Shown: positions 1 through 11,600 of the stretch, piece by piece | How positions within the stretch are numbered: the stretch's first letter is position 1 | How the letters are laid out: the number at the start of each line of letters is the position of its first letter | The notes under the pieces: generated by a model | Databases searched by the model: none | What the model saw: only the letters and a program-made list of their open reading frames with translations | Told to the model about the DNA's origin: nothing | Origin: Xestospongia muta | Lineage: Eukaryota > Porifera > Demospongiae > Haplosclerida > Petrosiidae | Reading direction: 5' to 3' | NCBI GenBank assembly: GCA_963693285.1 | Contig: OY848917.1 | Span: forward strand, 34,731,245 to 34,795,244 | Length of the DNA stretch: 64,000 nt | Made by a program: the position numbers and the translations under genes

Positions 1-29
1 GGACTTCAATAACATATAATTTATCATTA

Positions 30-248
30 TTATTTGCTTATATACATATTAGACACTGGTTTAATTGGTTCAATGGACCCTTTAAAAATAGAGTAATGCA
101 TTTTGATAATTTTATACTCCCAGTCTGGATCCTCTTTTTCCCTTACTATACTGTTTCTGAAAAGCAAAGAATCAATAGCAAATTCTTCTTTAATGTTTAA
201 GGGAAGGTTTACAAGGTATTGACCAAAACTAGAGCAAACTATTATCAT
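30..248 (-). other. Unassigned open frame next to transposon
   Basis: An open minus-strand frame with no family I recognise. It starts at an ATG at 246-248 but remains open upstream to the transposon edge at 282. If the element 282-2314 and one TA copy are removed, the frame continues without a stop into 2317-2358, where a TAA closes it, giving roughly 97 codons. This may be a fragment of a minus-strand exon interrupted by the insertion, or chance. No splice sites or domain support it. Confidence 0.2.
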
Positions 249-281
249 ATCAGCATTAAGTAATGGTAATACTAGGTTGTA

Positions 282-305
282 TACTCTGTCCGAGTTGAGT
301 TGAGC
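282..305 (+). repeat. Left terminal inverted repeat
   Basis: 24 bases; the inverse complement occurs at 2291-2314 with a single mismatch. A TA duplication flanks it at 280-281. Confidence 0.93.
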
Positions 306-1037
306 TACCCAGACATGTAAATAACTTTGCCATTTTACGTGCTATCCGCATGGAACTTGTACCAATCAATTCAGCTTGCAAATGCGCTATTTATATATAA
401 AATTTGGCTGTCTAGTGGTACGAGAAACTAGCAAACTATAAACTACATACATTTTCAATGGCATACTTTCGTCATACTTCAAATTCCACATCTTCGAATA
501 ACACCTTTCACCTTGAGAAGTCAGTTGTGTATTACGTGGCAATTCAAAATTACAGTTCTAATTATATGAACAGATGTTCTATTACAATAATTATTACTAT
601 TAAAATAATAATCAGATATTGTCTTTTGCGATTTAAGGCAGCTCTAAATAAAGCCACCGTGGTTCTGAAAACAGCCTTTTAACAAAGAAGAAAGACTGAG
701 AATGTCTAAAACTATTCGTCATCAGAACTATCAGATTGATTGGAATCATCAGACTCATCTGATTCATCTCCAACTCGAATGATGAAGTCATCCATTAACT
801 GTTCATGGAGGCCATCATTAGACCAATAGTGGTCTTCAAAGTGGATCTCAACATGTTGAACGAGGCTTTTCCAACAATCTGGTGTCACGACATCAAAACC
901 CTTGCATGCCAGCTGCTCTACCTCACGGAGATTGAATACACGAGTATTGGCCTTAATGTGACCTTTAACCTGTGCCCATGCCAACTCAATAGGATTGAGA
1001 GTGCAGTGGGCAACAGGTAGTTGGACCACCTCGTGCC

Positions 1038-1080
1038 CTATATAATGTACAGATCAATAAATAAAATATTGAGTACTTAC
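1038..1080 (-). other. Short intron in transposase, 43 bases
   Basis: On the minus strand the donor is GTAAGT and the acceptor ends TATATAG. Removing it joins a Gly codon split by the intron and restores the frame leading into the catalytic Glu motif. Confidence 0.8.
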
Positions 1081-1685
1081 CAGCAGCAGCTGCCATGTCA
1101 TCCACAACATACCGAGGAGTAGGTTTCAAACTCTGTATGATGCTATATAATTCAGCTTTCAAGGCATTTGTTGGGAATTCAATTCCATTTGCCTGAAGCT
1201 AATCATGCATCTTTTGCTTTGTCCAACTTTTGACTGGGACAGGGTCACTACAACGACTATGATATGAGGCATTATCCATGACAATAAGACTGTTAGGTTG
1301 AACATTGGGGAGAAGTTTGGTAGCAAACCATTCCTCAAAATGATCAGCAGTCATCTCATCATGGTAATCGCCAGTATTTTTTTTGAATCTGAATATGAGA
1401 GTGGTGTTGGGAATCCAACCAGTCTCACTACCAGCTCCAAGAATAATAAGCTGTGTACCCTTCCCAGGTGGCCTTTTTATACCACCAAGGGTTCCACCAG
1501 TAACATCATCCCTCTTCACCCAAGCACAATCCTTACCATCGTGAGCATTGGCCCAGGTTTCATCAAGGTAAACAACTGGCCTTTTTTCTTGACGGTTCTT
1601 CAGCATTCAACGAAGGTAAGCGTGCCTCTGTTCAATAATGCACGGTTGTTTATAGTAGTGACGTCTGTCATCCACTTTCTTATGT

Positions 1686-1736
1686 CTATAAAGTACAATA
1701 TTAATAGGCATCATAACAAAAGTTATGGTGACTCAC
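1686..1736 (-). other. Short intron in transposase, 51 bases
   Basis: Donor GTGAGT, acceptor TTTATAG on the minus strand. Splicing joins the region ending LLKEMGFQ to KKVDDRRHYY in one frame. Confidence 0.75.
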
Positions 1737-2290
1737 TTGAAACCCATTTCCTTTAGCAATATGTGGAGGGTTGACCTCTGACCGTGAAAGATGTTATTCT
1801 CTTTAAAACAAGAAGCAACTTGTTAAGTGTTACATGCTCTTTAGCTTGATAGAGGTGGTATATTTTTTGTCTGATGGCTTCACGACCAAAATCATCAACC
1901 AACAGGCATCTGGAGTGTCTGTACCTCTTTGTTGGAGTTGAAAAAGCAGCTCCACCAGTGTCAGCTTTCTCTTTCCGTAGTCTCTTGATGCTGGCACACG
2001 AGACTCCTATGGCATCTGCAGTTCTTTTAAGAGGTCCTTGAGTATGTTGATTCCTGTGGAGTTCCTCGAAATAGTCATAGACATTCGCAACAACCTCCTT
2101 TGTTTGCGACCTCAGTCTTTTTCCTCGTTGCATCTTTATAAACACGTGGAAAAACGTGGTCTGTTCACATGACATTCACGTGAACAAGTAATGAATTACA
2201 TTAAAATCTACTTCTGTGCTAAGTGGATAAAGTAGGTGAGAAAATACCTCACCTTACATTCCATGCATACAACACCTTTTTTAATGAAGG

Positions 2291-2314
2291 GCTCAACTCA
2301 ACTTGGACAGAGTA
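2291..2314 (-). repeat. Right terminal inverted repeat
   Basis: Partner of 282-305; followed by the TA duplication at 2315-2316. Confidence 0.93.
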
Positions 2315-2517
2315 TAGTACGTGGTTAACATTACATTCCAAAATGACACTACATTGAGTTAATCTGTAAATGATGTCACAATTACTTGATAACTGTACAT
2401 GTGACTGTGTTATATGAACCTGATATCAATAAATGATATTATGTAAGAGATTTATGTAGGTTTGATTCAGTGTTATTATATGATAAGAATTATGATATTT
2501 TCTTTGTTTCTATTTAG

Positions 2518-2616
2518 CATGACAAAACTATGTTACATGTTGCTGCTTATAAAGGATGTGACAATGTCATCAGTTATTTACTTGGTATTGATGCAGATCC
2601 TAACATTTTGGATGTG
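2518..2616 (+). CDS. Gene 1 ankyrin exon, N-terminal type
   Basis: 33 codons starting HDKTMLHVAAYKG and ending PNILDV, donor GTGAGT. Closest in type to gene 2 exon 37520-37618, which is the second full coding exon there. The preceding intron tail is also shared. Confidence 0.85.
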
Positions 2617-5600
2617 GTGAGTATTTGTAGATAATGTTATATATAATAGATTATTCTAGTACATGTATTTATATTATCAATACATGATAAGTACAATACG
2701 AAATATAACAGACAGTAAACTGTTTATAGCAAGAAACAGTTATACAATAACTCTAATTTAATGTACAATTAAATTATTTAAATGAATAATGTTCAAATGT
2801 ATATCTCAATTATAAATACATTGAACTTGTCTATTTTGAAATATTTAAATATACAAAGTGTTGTCATTTAAAGAGTTTATAGAGTGGTAATGACATAGTC
2901 AAGTGATTTGTTAAAAAGGATACGAACACACTGCAGTGCTACATTTGTTAGTAACAGAGACCATTACTAATGTTATCTGTTCAGCTCTTGCTAAAAATCA
3001 AAAAGGAACTTGTTTTGGAATCATTACCATTGGCATAATAATGGGTGTGGTTGGTGCCATCCATGTATATGTTTAATTTAGTTAGCCAATTGCTTTGTCT
3101 GGACTAAACATTGAAAGTTATCTTTGAACTACTCAACTATCATCCCCTCATCTCCACTTTTTTTGTCTTTCCTTTAATGTGTGATATACATAGATGTGCT
3201 TATATATGTCAGTATTACTGGATCTTTACGTTATTACTTTATTTAGATATATCAGATTGAGATGATTAACAATTTAGTTGAAGAGGTTAATGTAATAACA
3301 TGGAGATATGTCCTGTGGTTAAACTGTAATTTCTCTCTGTTTGCTTTTTGAACATTTCTACTTGTTATTTGGCAGCATATTCAGTTGTACATTTCAATGA
3401 ATAATATAAAGTAACTGACCTTGTCCTTATTTCTTTAATACCTCATAGTTTGTCTGTACTTGTAGTTATTTCTTTATCTGTGACACAGTAGTCACTCTAT
3501 ACTCATTTTATAAACATAGTTCATAAGTGGCCAGCTTGTCAAATGAGGTTGTATCATTTAAAAACATTTGAAAAACTCCTGCATATAAACAGTTAATGTT
3601 TCCTAGTAGTATCACTTAATAATGATTTTGCTATGTACGTAATAGTTTGTGCTAGTATGTGATAATAATATTATATGTTGTTTAGGATGGTAAGACTCCA
3701 TTGTACATAGCAAGTTACTATGGTCATTATAAAGTAGTACAATTATTACTAGACCATGGTGTTCAAGTGGATGTGCAAGACAAGGTCAGTGACATATCAT
3801 GTATTGATGTTTATTTACTTAAATATTGATATTAATGTATACAATGGAAATTAATTTGACCAATTAGAAAATTAAACTGATCTCTGTTTGTTATTATTGT
3901 TAAACTATGGTTGTAATCATGATATATCTGCAGTTATTAAATACCTTTTCATAATTTATATAAAAAGTATTATGTATATAGACACAACCCTCAGTCATAA
4001 TGTGAATATTAATGAGTTTTTTATTTCATTGCACTTTTGTTTAATAAAGTACAGATAAATTAAGTATTGAGAATACAGCTGTTTTGTCAGAATACAAACT
4101 GTAATATATCACAGTCATTTTATATCAAATAACTGACTAGCAAGTTATTAAACTGACAAACTCTGCCTTATTGACCCTTATCCAGGTATGGTTAAAAATG
4201 GGAAATTTTCTCTAGTAAAGAATGAGTTCCCTACATATTTATGTAATTTAACATGTATTTGTGTTAACTTACATATTGATAATTTTTTATGGAAAGGAAG
4301 GTAGCGATCTTTTATTTCAATACACTTTTGTTTTTTAAAGTGCACAAAATTAAATAATGAGAATTCAGCAATTTTGTCAGAATACAAACAGTGATCTATC
4401 ACAGTCATTTGTATTAAATAATAGATTAACAAATTTATTGAGCTGACAAACTCTGCCCTACCCTCCGTTCATGTCCTGAAAACATGAACTTTCCTCTAAT
4501 AAAGAGTTAATTCACTAAATAATGCTTTTGCTATATACATAGTAGTTTCTGCTAGTTGGTGATAATAATATTATATGTTGTTTAGGATGACAAAACTCCA
4601 TTGAACATAGCATGTTTATATGGTTCTGTTAAAGTAATACAATTATTACTAGACCATGGTGTCCAAATGGATGTTCCAGACAAGGTAAGTGACATATCAT
4701 GTATTCATGTTAAATTATGTAAATATTTAAATATACATGTACTGAAGATTATTGATGTTTATACAATGAAGTCACTTTGACCAATTAGTAAATTGACCTG
4801 ATCTCTGTTTGTTGTCATTGTTCAGTTATGATTGTAACCAGGGTATGTCAATATAGTTTTGTAAATACCTTTTCATAATTTTTATAAAAGGTATTATAAA
4901 TAGACACAGCTGTGAGTCATTATGTAAGTATTATTAGGATCTTTTATTTCAATAAACTTATGTGCTTTAAAATGGAGATAAAAAAATTGATAATTTAATA
5001 ATCATATCAGAATACGAATTGTAAACTATCTCAGTCATTTTTATTAAATTAGTGACTAACAAGCTATTAAACTAACAAACTCTGCCTTATCCTTCTCATC
5101 ATGTCAAGAGAACAGGAATTTTCCTCTAATACAGAGTGAATGTTCCCTAGTAGTATCACAATATAGTTTTGCTATGTACATAGTCGTTTGTGCTAGTATG
5201 TGATAATAATATTATACGTTGTTTAGGATGGTAAGACTCCATTGTACATAGCAAGTTACTATGGTCATGATAAAGTAGTACAATTATTACTAGACCATGG
5301 TGTTCAGGTGGATGTGCAAGACAAGGTCAGTGACATATCATGTATTGATGTTTATTTACTTAAATATTGAAATTGATTTATACAATGGAAATTAATTTGA
5401 CCAATTAGAAAATTAAACTGATCTCTGTTTGTTATTATTGTTAAGCTATGGTTGTAACCATAATATATTTACAGTTACTAAATGCCTTTTCATAATTCTT
5501 ATAAAAAGTGTTATGTATGTCATTATGTGAGTATTAATGAATTATTTATTTCATTGCACTTTTATTTTATAAAGTACAGATAAATTAAGTATTGAGAATT

Positions 5601-8600
5601 CAGCTGTTTTCTCAGAATACAAACTGTAATATATCACAGTCATTTTATATCAAATAACTGACTAGCAAGTTATTAAACTAACAAACTCTGCCTTATCCTT
5701 TTCCAGATATGTTATAATTATGGAAATTTTCCTCTAATAGAGAGCGAATGTTCCCTAATAGTATCACTTAATAATGGTTTTGCTATGTACATAGTAGTTT
5801 GTGATAATAATATTATATGTTGTTTAGGATGGCAAGACTCCACTGTACATAGCATGTTACTATGGTCATGATAAAGTAGTACAAGTATTACTAGACCATG
5901 GTGTTCAAGTGGATGTGCAAGACAAGGTCAGTGATATATCATGTATTCATGTTAACTGACATATTGATATTGATTTTTTTATGGAAAGGAAGGTATGTTA
6001 ATGATCTTTTATTTCAATACACTTTTGTTTTGTAAAGTGCACAAAATTAAATATTGAGAATTCAGCAATTTTGTCAGAATACAAACAGTGATCTATCACA
6101 GTCATTTTTTATCAAATAATGTATTAAGAAGTTATTGAGCTGACAAAATCTGCCCTATCCTTTCGTTCATGTCCTGAAAACAGAACTTTCCTCTAATAGA
6201 GAGTAATTTTCCTAATAGTATCACTTAATACTGTTTTTGCTATATACATAGTAGTTTGTGCTAGTAGGTGATAATAATATTATATGTTGTTTAGGATGAC
6301 AAGACTCCATTGTACATAGCATGTTTATATGATTCTGTTAAAATAGTACAATTATTACTAGACCATGGTGTCCAAATGGATGTTCCAGACAAGGTAAGTG
6401 ACATATCATGTATTCATGTTAAGTTATGTAAATATTTAAATATACATGTACTGAAGATTATTGATATTTATACAATGGAAGTCACTTAGGAAATTAGAAA
6501 ATTGATCTGATCTCTGTTGTTGTCATTGTTCAACTATGATTGTAATCAGGGTATATCAATGCAGTGTTTAAATGCCTTTTGATAATTTTTATAAAAGGTA
6601 TTATAAATAGACACAGCTGTGAGTCATTATGTAAGTATTATTAGGATCTTTTATTTCAATAAACTTATGTACTTTAAAGTGTAGATAAAAAAATATTGAT
6701 AATTTAGTAATTATATCAGAATACGAATTGTGAACTATCTCAGTCATTTTTATTAAATTAATGACTAACAAGTTATTAAACTAACAAACTCTACCTTATC
6801 CTTCTCATCATGTCAAAATAACAGGGATTTTTCTCTAATACAGAGTGAATGTTCCCTAGTAGTATCACTTAATAACGGTTTTGCTATGTACGTAATAGTT
6901 TGTGCTAGTATGTGATAATAATATTATATGTTGTTTAGGATGGTAAGACTCCATTGTACATAGCAAGTTACTATGGTCATGATAAAGTAGTACAATTATT
7001 ACTAGACCATGGTGTTCAAGTGGATGTGCAAGACAAGGTCAGTGACATATCATGTATTGATGTTTATTTACTTAAATATTGATATTAATGTATACAATGG
7101 AAATTAATTTGACCAATTAGAAAATTAAACTGATCTCTGTTTGTTATTATTGTTAAGCTATAGTTGTAATCATAATATATCTACAGTTATTAAATACCTT
7201 TTCATAATTCTTATAAAAAGTATTATGTATATAGACACAACTCTCAGTCATTATGTGAGTAGTAATGAATATTTATTTCATTGCACTTTTATTTTATAAA
7301 GTACAGATAAATTAAGTATTGAGAATTCAGCTGTTTTCTCAGAATACAAACTGTAATATATCACAGTCATTTTATATCAAATAACTGACTAGCAAGTTAT
7401 TAAACTAACAAACTCTGCCTTATCCTTTTCCAGATATGTTATAATTATGGAAATTTTCCTCTAATAGAGAGCGAATGTTCCCTAATAGTATCACTTAATA
7501 ATGGTTTTGCTATGTACATAGTAGTTTGTGATAATAATATTATATGTTGTTTAGGATGGCAAGACTCCACTGTACATAGCATGTTACTATGGTCATGATA
7601 AAGTAGTACAAGTATTACTAGACCATGGTGTTCAAGTGGATGTGCAAGACAAGGTCAGTGATATATCATGTATTCATGTTAACTGACATATTGATATTGA
7701 CTTTTTATGGAAAGGAAGGTATGTTAATGATCTTTCATTTCAATACACTTTTGTTTTGTAAAGTGCACAAAATTAAATATTGAGAATTCAGCAATTTTGT
7801 CAGAATACAAACAGTGATCTATCACAGTCATTTTTTATCAAATAATGTATTAAGAAGTTATTGAGCTGACAAAATCTGCCCTATCCTTTCGTTCATGTCC
7901 TGAAAACAGGAACTTTCCTCTAATAGAGAGTAATTTTCCTAATAGTATCACTTAATACTGTTTTTGCTATATACATAGTAGTTTGTGCTAGTAGGTGATA
8001 ATAATATTATATGTTGTTTAGGATGGTAAGACTCCATTGTACATAGCAAGTTATAAAGGTCATTATAAAGTAGTACAATTATTACTAGACCATGGTGTTC
8101 AAGTGGATGTGCAAGACAAGGTCAGTGACATATCATGTATTCATGTTTATTTACTTAACTAATGATATTGATCTATACAATGGAAATTAATTTGACTAAT
8201 TAAAAAATTGAACTGATCTCAGTTTGCTATTATTGTTAAGCTATAGTTGTAATCATGATATATCTGCAGTTGTTAAATACCTTTTCATAATTGTTATAAA
8301 AAGTATTATATATAGACATAACCCTCAGTCATTATGTGATTATTAATGAATTATTTATTTCATTGCACTTTTATTTTATAAAGTACAGATACATTAAGTA
8401 ATGAGAATTCAGCTGTTTTGTCAGAATACAAACTGTAATATATCACAGTCATTTTATATCAAATAACTGACTAGCAAGTTATTAAACTGACAAGCTCTGC
8501 CTTATCCTTTTCCAGATCTTCTAAAAATGGAAATTTTCCTATAATAGAGAGTGAATGTTTCCTAGTAGTATCACATAATAATGGTTTTGCTATGTACATA

Positions 8601-11600
8601 GTAGTTTGTGCTAGTATGTGACAATAATATTATATTTTGTTTAAGATGGCAAGACTCCATTATACATAGCATGTTACTATGGTTATGATAAAGTAGTACA
8701 AGTAATACTAGACCATGGTGTTCAAGTGGATGTTCCAGACAAGGTGAATAATATATCATGTATTCATGTTAACTTATGTAAATATTGACACGTACAGCAT
8801 TAAAGGTCTTTTATTTCAACAAGCTTTTGTGTTATACAGTGCAGATAAAAAATATTGAGAAGTTAGCAGATTTGTCAAAATACATACTATGATCTATCTC
8901 AGTCAATTTTTATTAAATAACTGACTAACAAGTTATTAAACTGATATACTCTGGCTTATTCTTCTCATCATGTCAAGAGAATAGGAATTTTCCTCTAATA
9001 CAGAGTGAATGTTCCCTAGTAGTATCAATTAATAATGATTTTGCTATGTACATAATAGTTTGTGCTAGTATGTGATAATAATATTATATGTTGTTCACGA
9101 TGGCAAATTAGAAAATTGTCCTGATATCTGTTTGTTGTCGTTGTTCAGCTATTGTTTTAATCATAATACGTCAAAACAGTTTTTAAATACCTTTTCATAA
9201 TTATTATAATATGTATTGCATGTAGACACAGGTGTCAGTCATTATGTAGATATAAAAGGAACTTTTATTTCAATGCACTTGTTTTGTAAAGTGCATAAAA
9301 ATTTAATTTGAGAATTCAGCAATTTTGTCTGAATACAAATTGCGATCTATCACAGTCATTTTTAATGAAATAATTGACTGACAAACTTTACCTTCTCCTT
9401 TTTCTTTATGTAATGAAAACAGGAACTTTCCTCTAACAGAGAGGGAACGTTTCCCTAGTAGTATGACTTACTAATACTTTTGCTATATACATAGTAGTTT
9501 GTGCTAGTATGTGACAACAATGTTATATGTTGTTTAGGATGGCATAACTCCATTACACATAGTATGTTACAAAGGTCATGATAAAGTAGTACAAGTATTA
9601 CTAGATTATGGTGTTCAAGTGGATGTTCCAGACAAGGTCAGTAATTATGTATTCATACATATACATATACTGAATGTTATTGATCTTTACACAACAGAAG
9701 TAAATGAAGTTAGTTTAGGAAATTGAAAGTGATCCCTATATATTACAGCTATGGTTATAAGCATGTTTATTAACATATAAATTTTTAATTAATCATATTT
9801 ATTATTATGGAGAGTTGTTATTGTTGGATGTTTCAGACAAGTCAGTGAAATATCATGTATTCCTGTTAAGTTATGTAAATATTGGCATGTACATATACTG
9901 AATATTATTGATGTTTATACAATGCAAGTTATTTTGACTGATTACAAAATTGATCTGATCTCTTTTTGTTGTCATTGTTCATCTTTGCTTATATTCAGCT
10001 TTGGTTATAATCATGATACGTCAATACAGCTTTAAAATACCTTTTCATAATTATTATAAAAGGTAATATGTATAGACACAGTTGTCAGTCATTATGTACT
10101 TATTAAAGGATCTTTTATTTCAATGCATCTTTGTTTTGTAATGTGCATTGAAATTAAATATTGAAAATTCAGCAACTTTGTCGGAATACAAACAGTGATA
10201 TATTATAGTCATTTTTATCAAGTATCTGACTACAAGTTGTTGAACTGACAAACTCTGTCTTATTCTTCTCCTTATGTCATGAAAACAAGAACTTTCCTTA
10301 ATAGCGAGTGAATGTTCCCCAGCAGTATGACTTAATAACACTTTTTGCTGTATAATAGTGGTGGTTTGTGCTAGTATATACCAACAATATTATATGTTGT
10401 TTAGGATGGCAATACTCCATTATTTATAGCATGTTACAAAGGTCATGATAAATTAGTACAAGTATTTCTAGACCACAATACTTAAATGGATGTTTGAAGC
10501 AAGGTCAGTGACATATCATGCATTCATCTTAAGTTATATAATTGTTACCTTGTACATATACTGATTATTATTGATGTTTATGTAATGGAAGTTACTTTGA
10601 CCAATTAGAAAATTGTCCTGATCTCTGTTTGTTGTCAATGTATAGCTATGGTTTTAATAATGATATATCAATATAGCTTTTAAATACGTTATCATAATTA
10701 TTATAAAAAATAATATGTATTGCATATAGACACAGGTGTCAGTCATTATGTAGGTATTAAAGGATCTTATGTTTCAATGTACTTTTGTTTGTAAAGTGGA
10801 CATAAATTAAATATTGAAAATTCACCAATTTTGTCTGAATACAAACTGTGAGCTATCACAGTCATTTTTTATGAAATAAGTCACTAACAAGACATTAAAC
10901 TGACAAACTTTGCCTTCTCCTTCTCCTCATGTCATGAAAACAGGAACTTTCATTTAATAGAGAGTGAATCTTCCTCAGCAGTATGACTTAGTTATGCTTT
11001 TGCTGTATACATAGTATACTGTAAAACATTATTGGTTTGTTTAACTAATTCATGGTTACACTGGTTGCATATGCAAAATGTAAACATAACACTATTTTGA
11101 TTACTAATGTATTTTGAAATTAAGGGTTATGTAGCTAAATAAGCAGTAGTACATTATTAATAATAACAGTATTAGGCTTACATTTTCAACAAAAATAGGT
11201 TTGCAATTGCAACCTATATAACCAAATAATGGTAAATTAAGCAATCAATTTTTACAATGTGGTTTGTGTTAGTATGTGACAATATTATTATATGTTGTTA
11301 GGATGGCATAACTCCATTGCACATAGCATGTTACAGAGGTCATGATAAAGTAGTACAAGTATTTCTAGACCGTGGTGTTCAAGTAGATGTTCCAGACAAG
11401 GTGAGTGATAATCTCTTTATACATGTACATATACTGAATGTGATTGATGTTTACACAACAGAAGTTAATGAATTTAGTTAGTCACATATAGAGTTAAAAG
11501 TGATCTCTATGTGTTGTAGCTATCGTTATAAGCATGGTTTATCAATACAACATATAAGTTTTTCATTAATCATATTCATTATATTAGAAACTTATTATTA

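Larger units (their letters stand above)
712..2175 (-). pseudogene. DDE transposase pseudogene with two introns (DD82E-like)
   Basis: The N-terminal part (2175-1753) holds a basic helix-turn-helix region (start probably MQRGKRLRSQ near 2133). The catalytic core follows: YLDETW with the first Asp, VMDNASYH with the second Asp, and NPIELAW with the Glu. After removing an intron at 1038-1080 (donor GTAAGT), 81 residues separate the second Asp and the Glu, matching the DD82E spacing I recall for the Sailor group of this superfamily. A second intron lies at 1686-1736 (donor GTGAGT). The C-terminus is acidic and Ser/Asp-rich. Lesions: a one-base frameshift near 1800, an in-frame TGA near 1610, and a TAG near 1199 where a Trp is expected. 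It is a recent pseudogene by its otherwise intact motifs. Confidence 0.88.
282..2314 (-). mobile_element. IS630-Tc1-mariner type DNA transposon, about 2.03 kb
   Basis: The element has 24-base terminal inverted repeats differing at one position (left 282-305, right 2291-2314; outer end TACTCTGTCC). It is flanked by TA dinucleotides at 280-281 and 2315-2316, the target duplication expected of the IS630-Tc1-mariner superfamily. It carries one transposase on the minus strand and a roughly 400-base non-coding arm at 306-711. Transposases of this group cut and paste DNA into TA sites. The sequence right of it matches the intron before the equivalent exon of gene 2, so it appears to sit in a 5' intron of gene 1. 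The transposase is broken, so this copy is probably immobile unless helped in trans. Confidence 0.93.
4500..8022 (+). repeat. Tandem duplicated three-exon block in gene 1
   Basis: Exons 4586/5227/5828 are repeated as 6295/6939/7555 with spacings of 1709-1727 bases, introns included. The 6295 and 7555 introns continue the pattern into exon 8022. The longest intron blocks align almost base for base. Confidence 0.85.

Noticed and set aside
458..682. 74-codon frame in the left arm of the transposon
   Set aside because: Low-complexity Ile/Thr-rich translation of AT-rich arm; the transposase lies on the other strand.
1298..1756. 152-codon plus-strand frame
   Set aside because: Shadow of the minus-strand transposase, which has clear DDE motifs.
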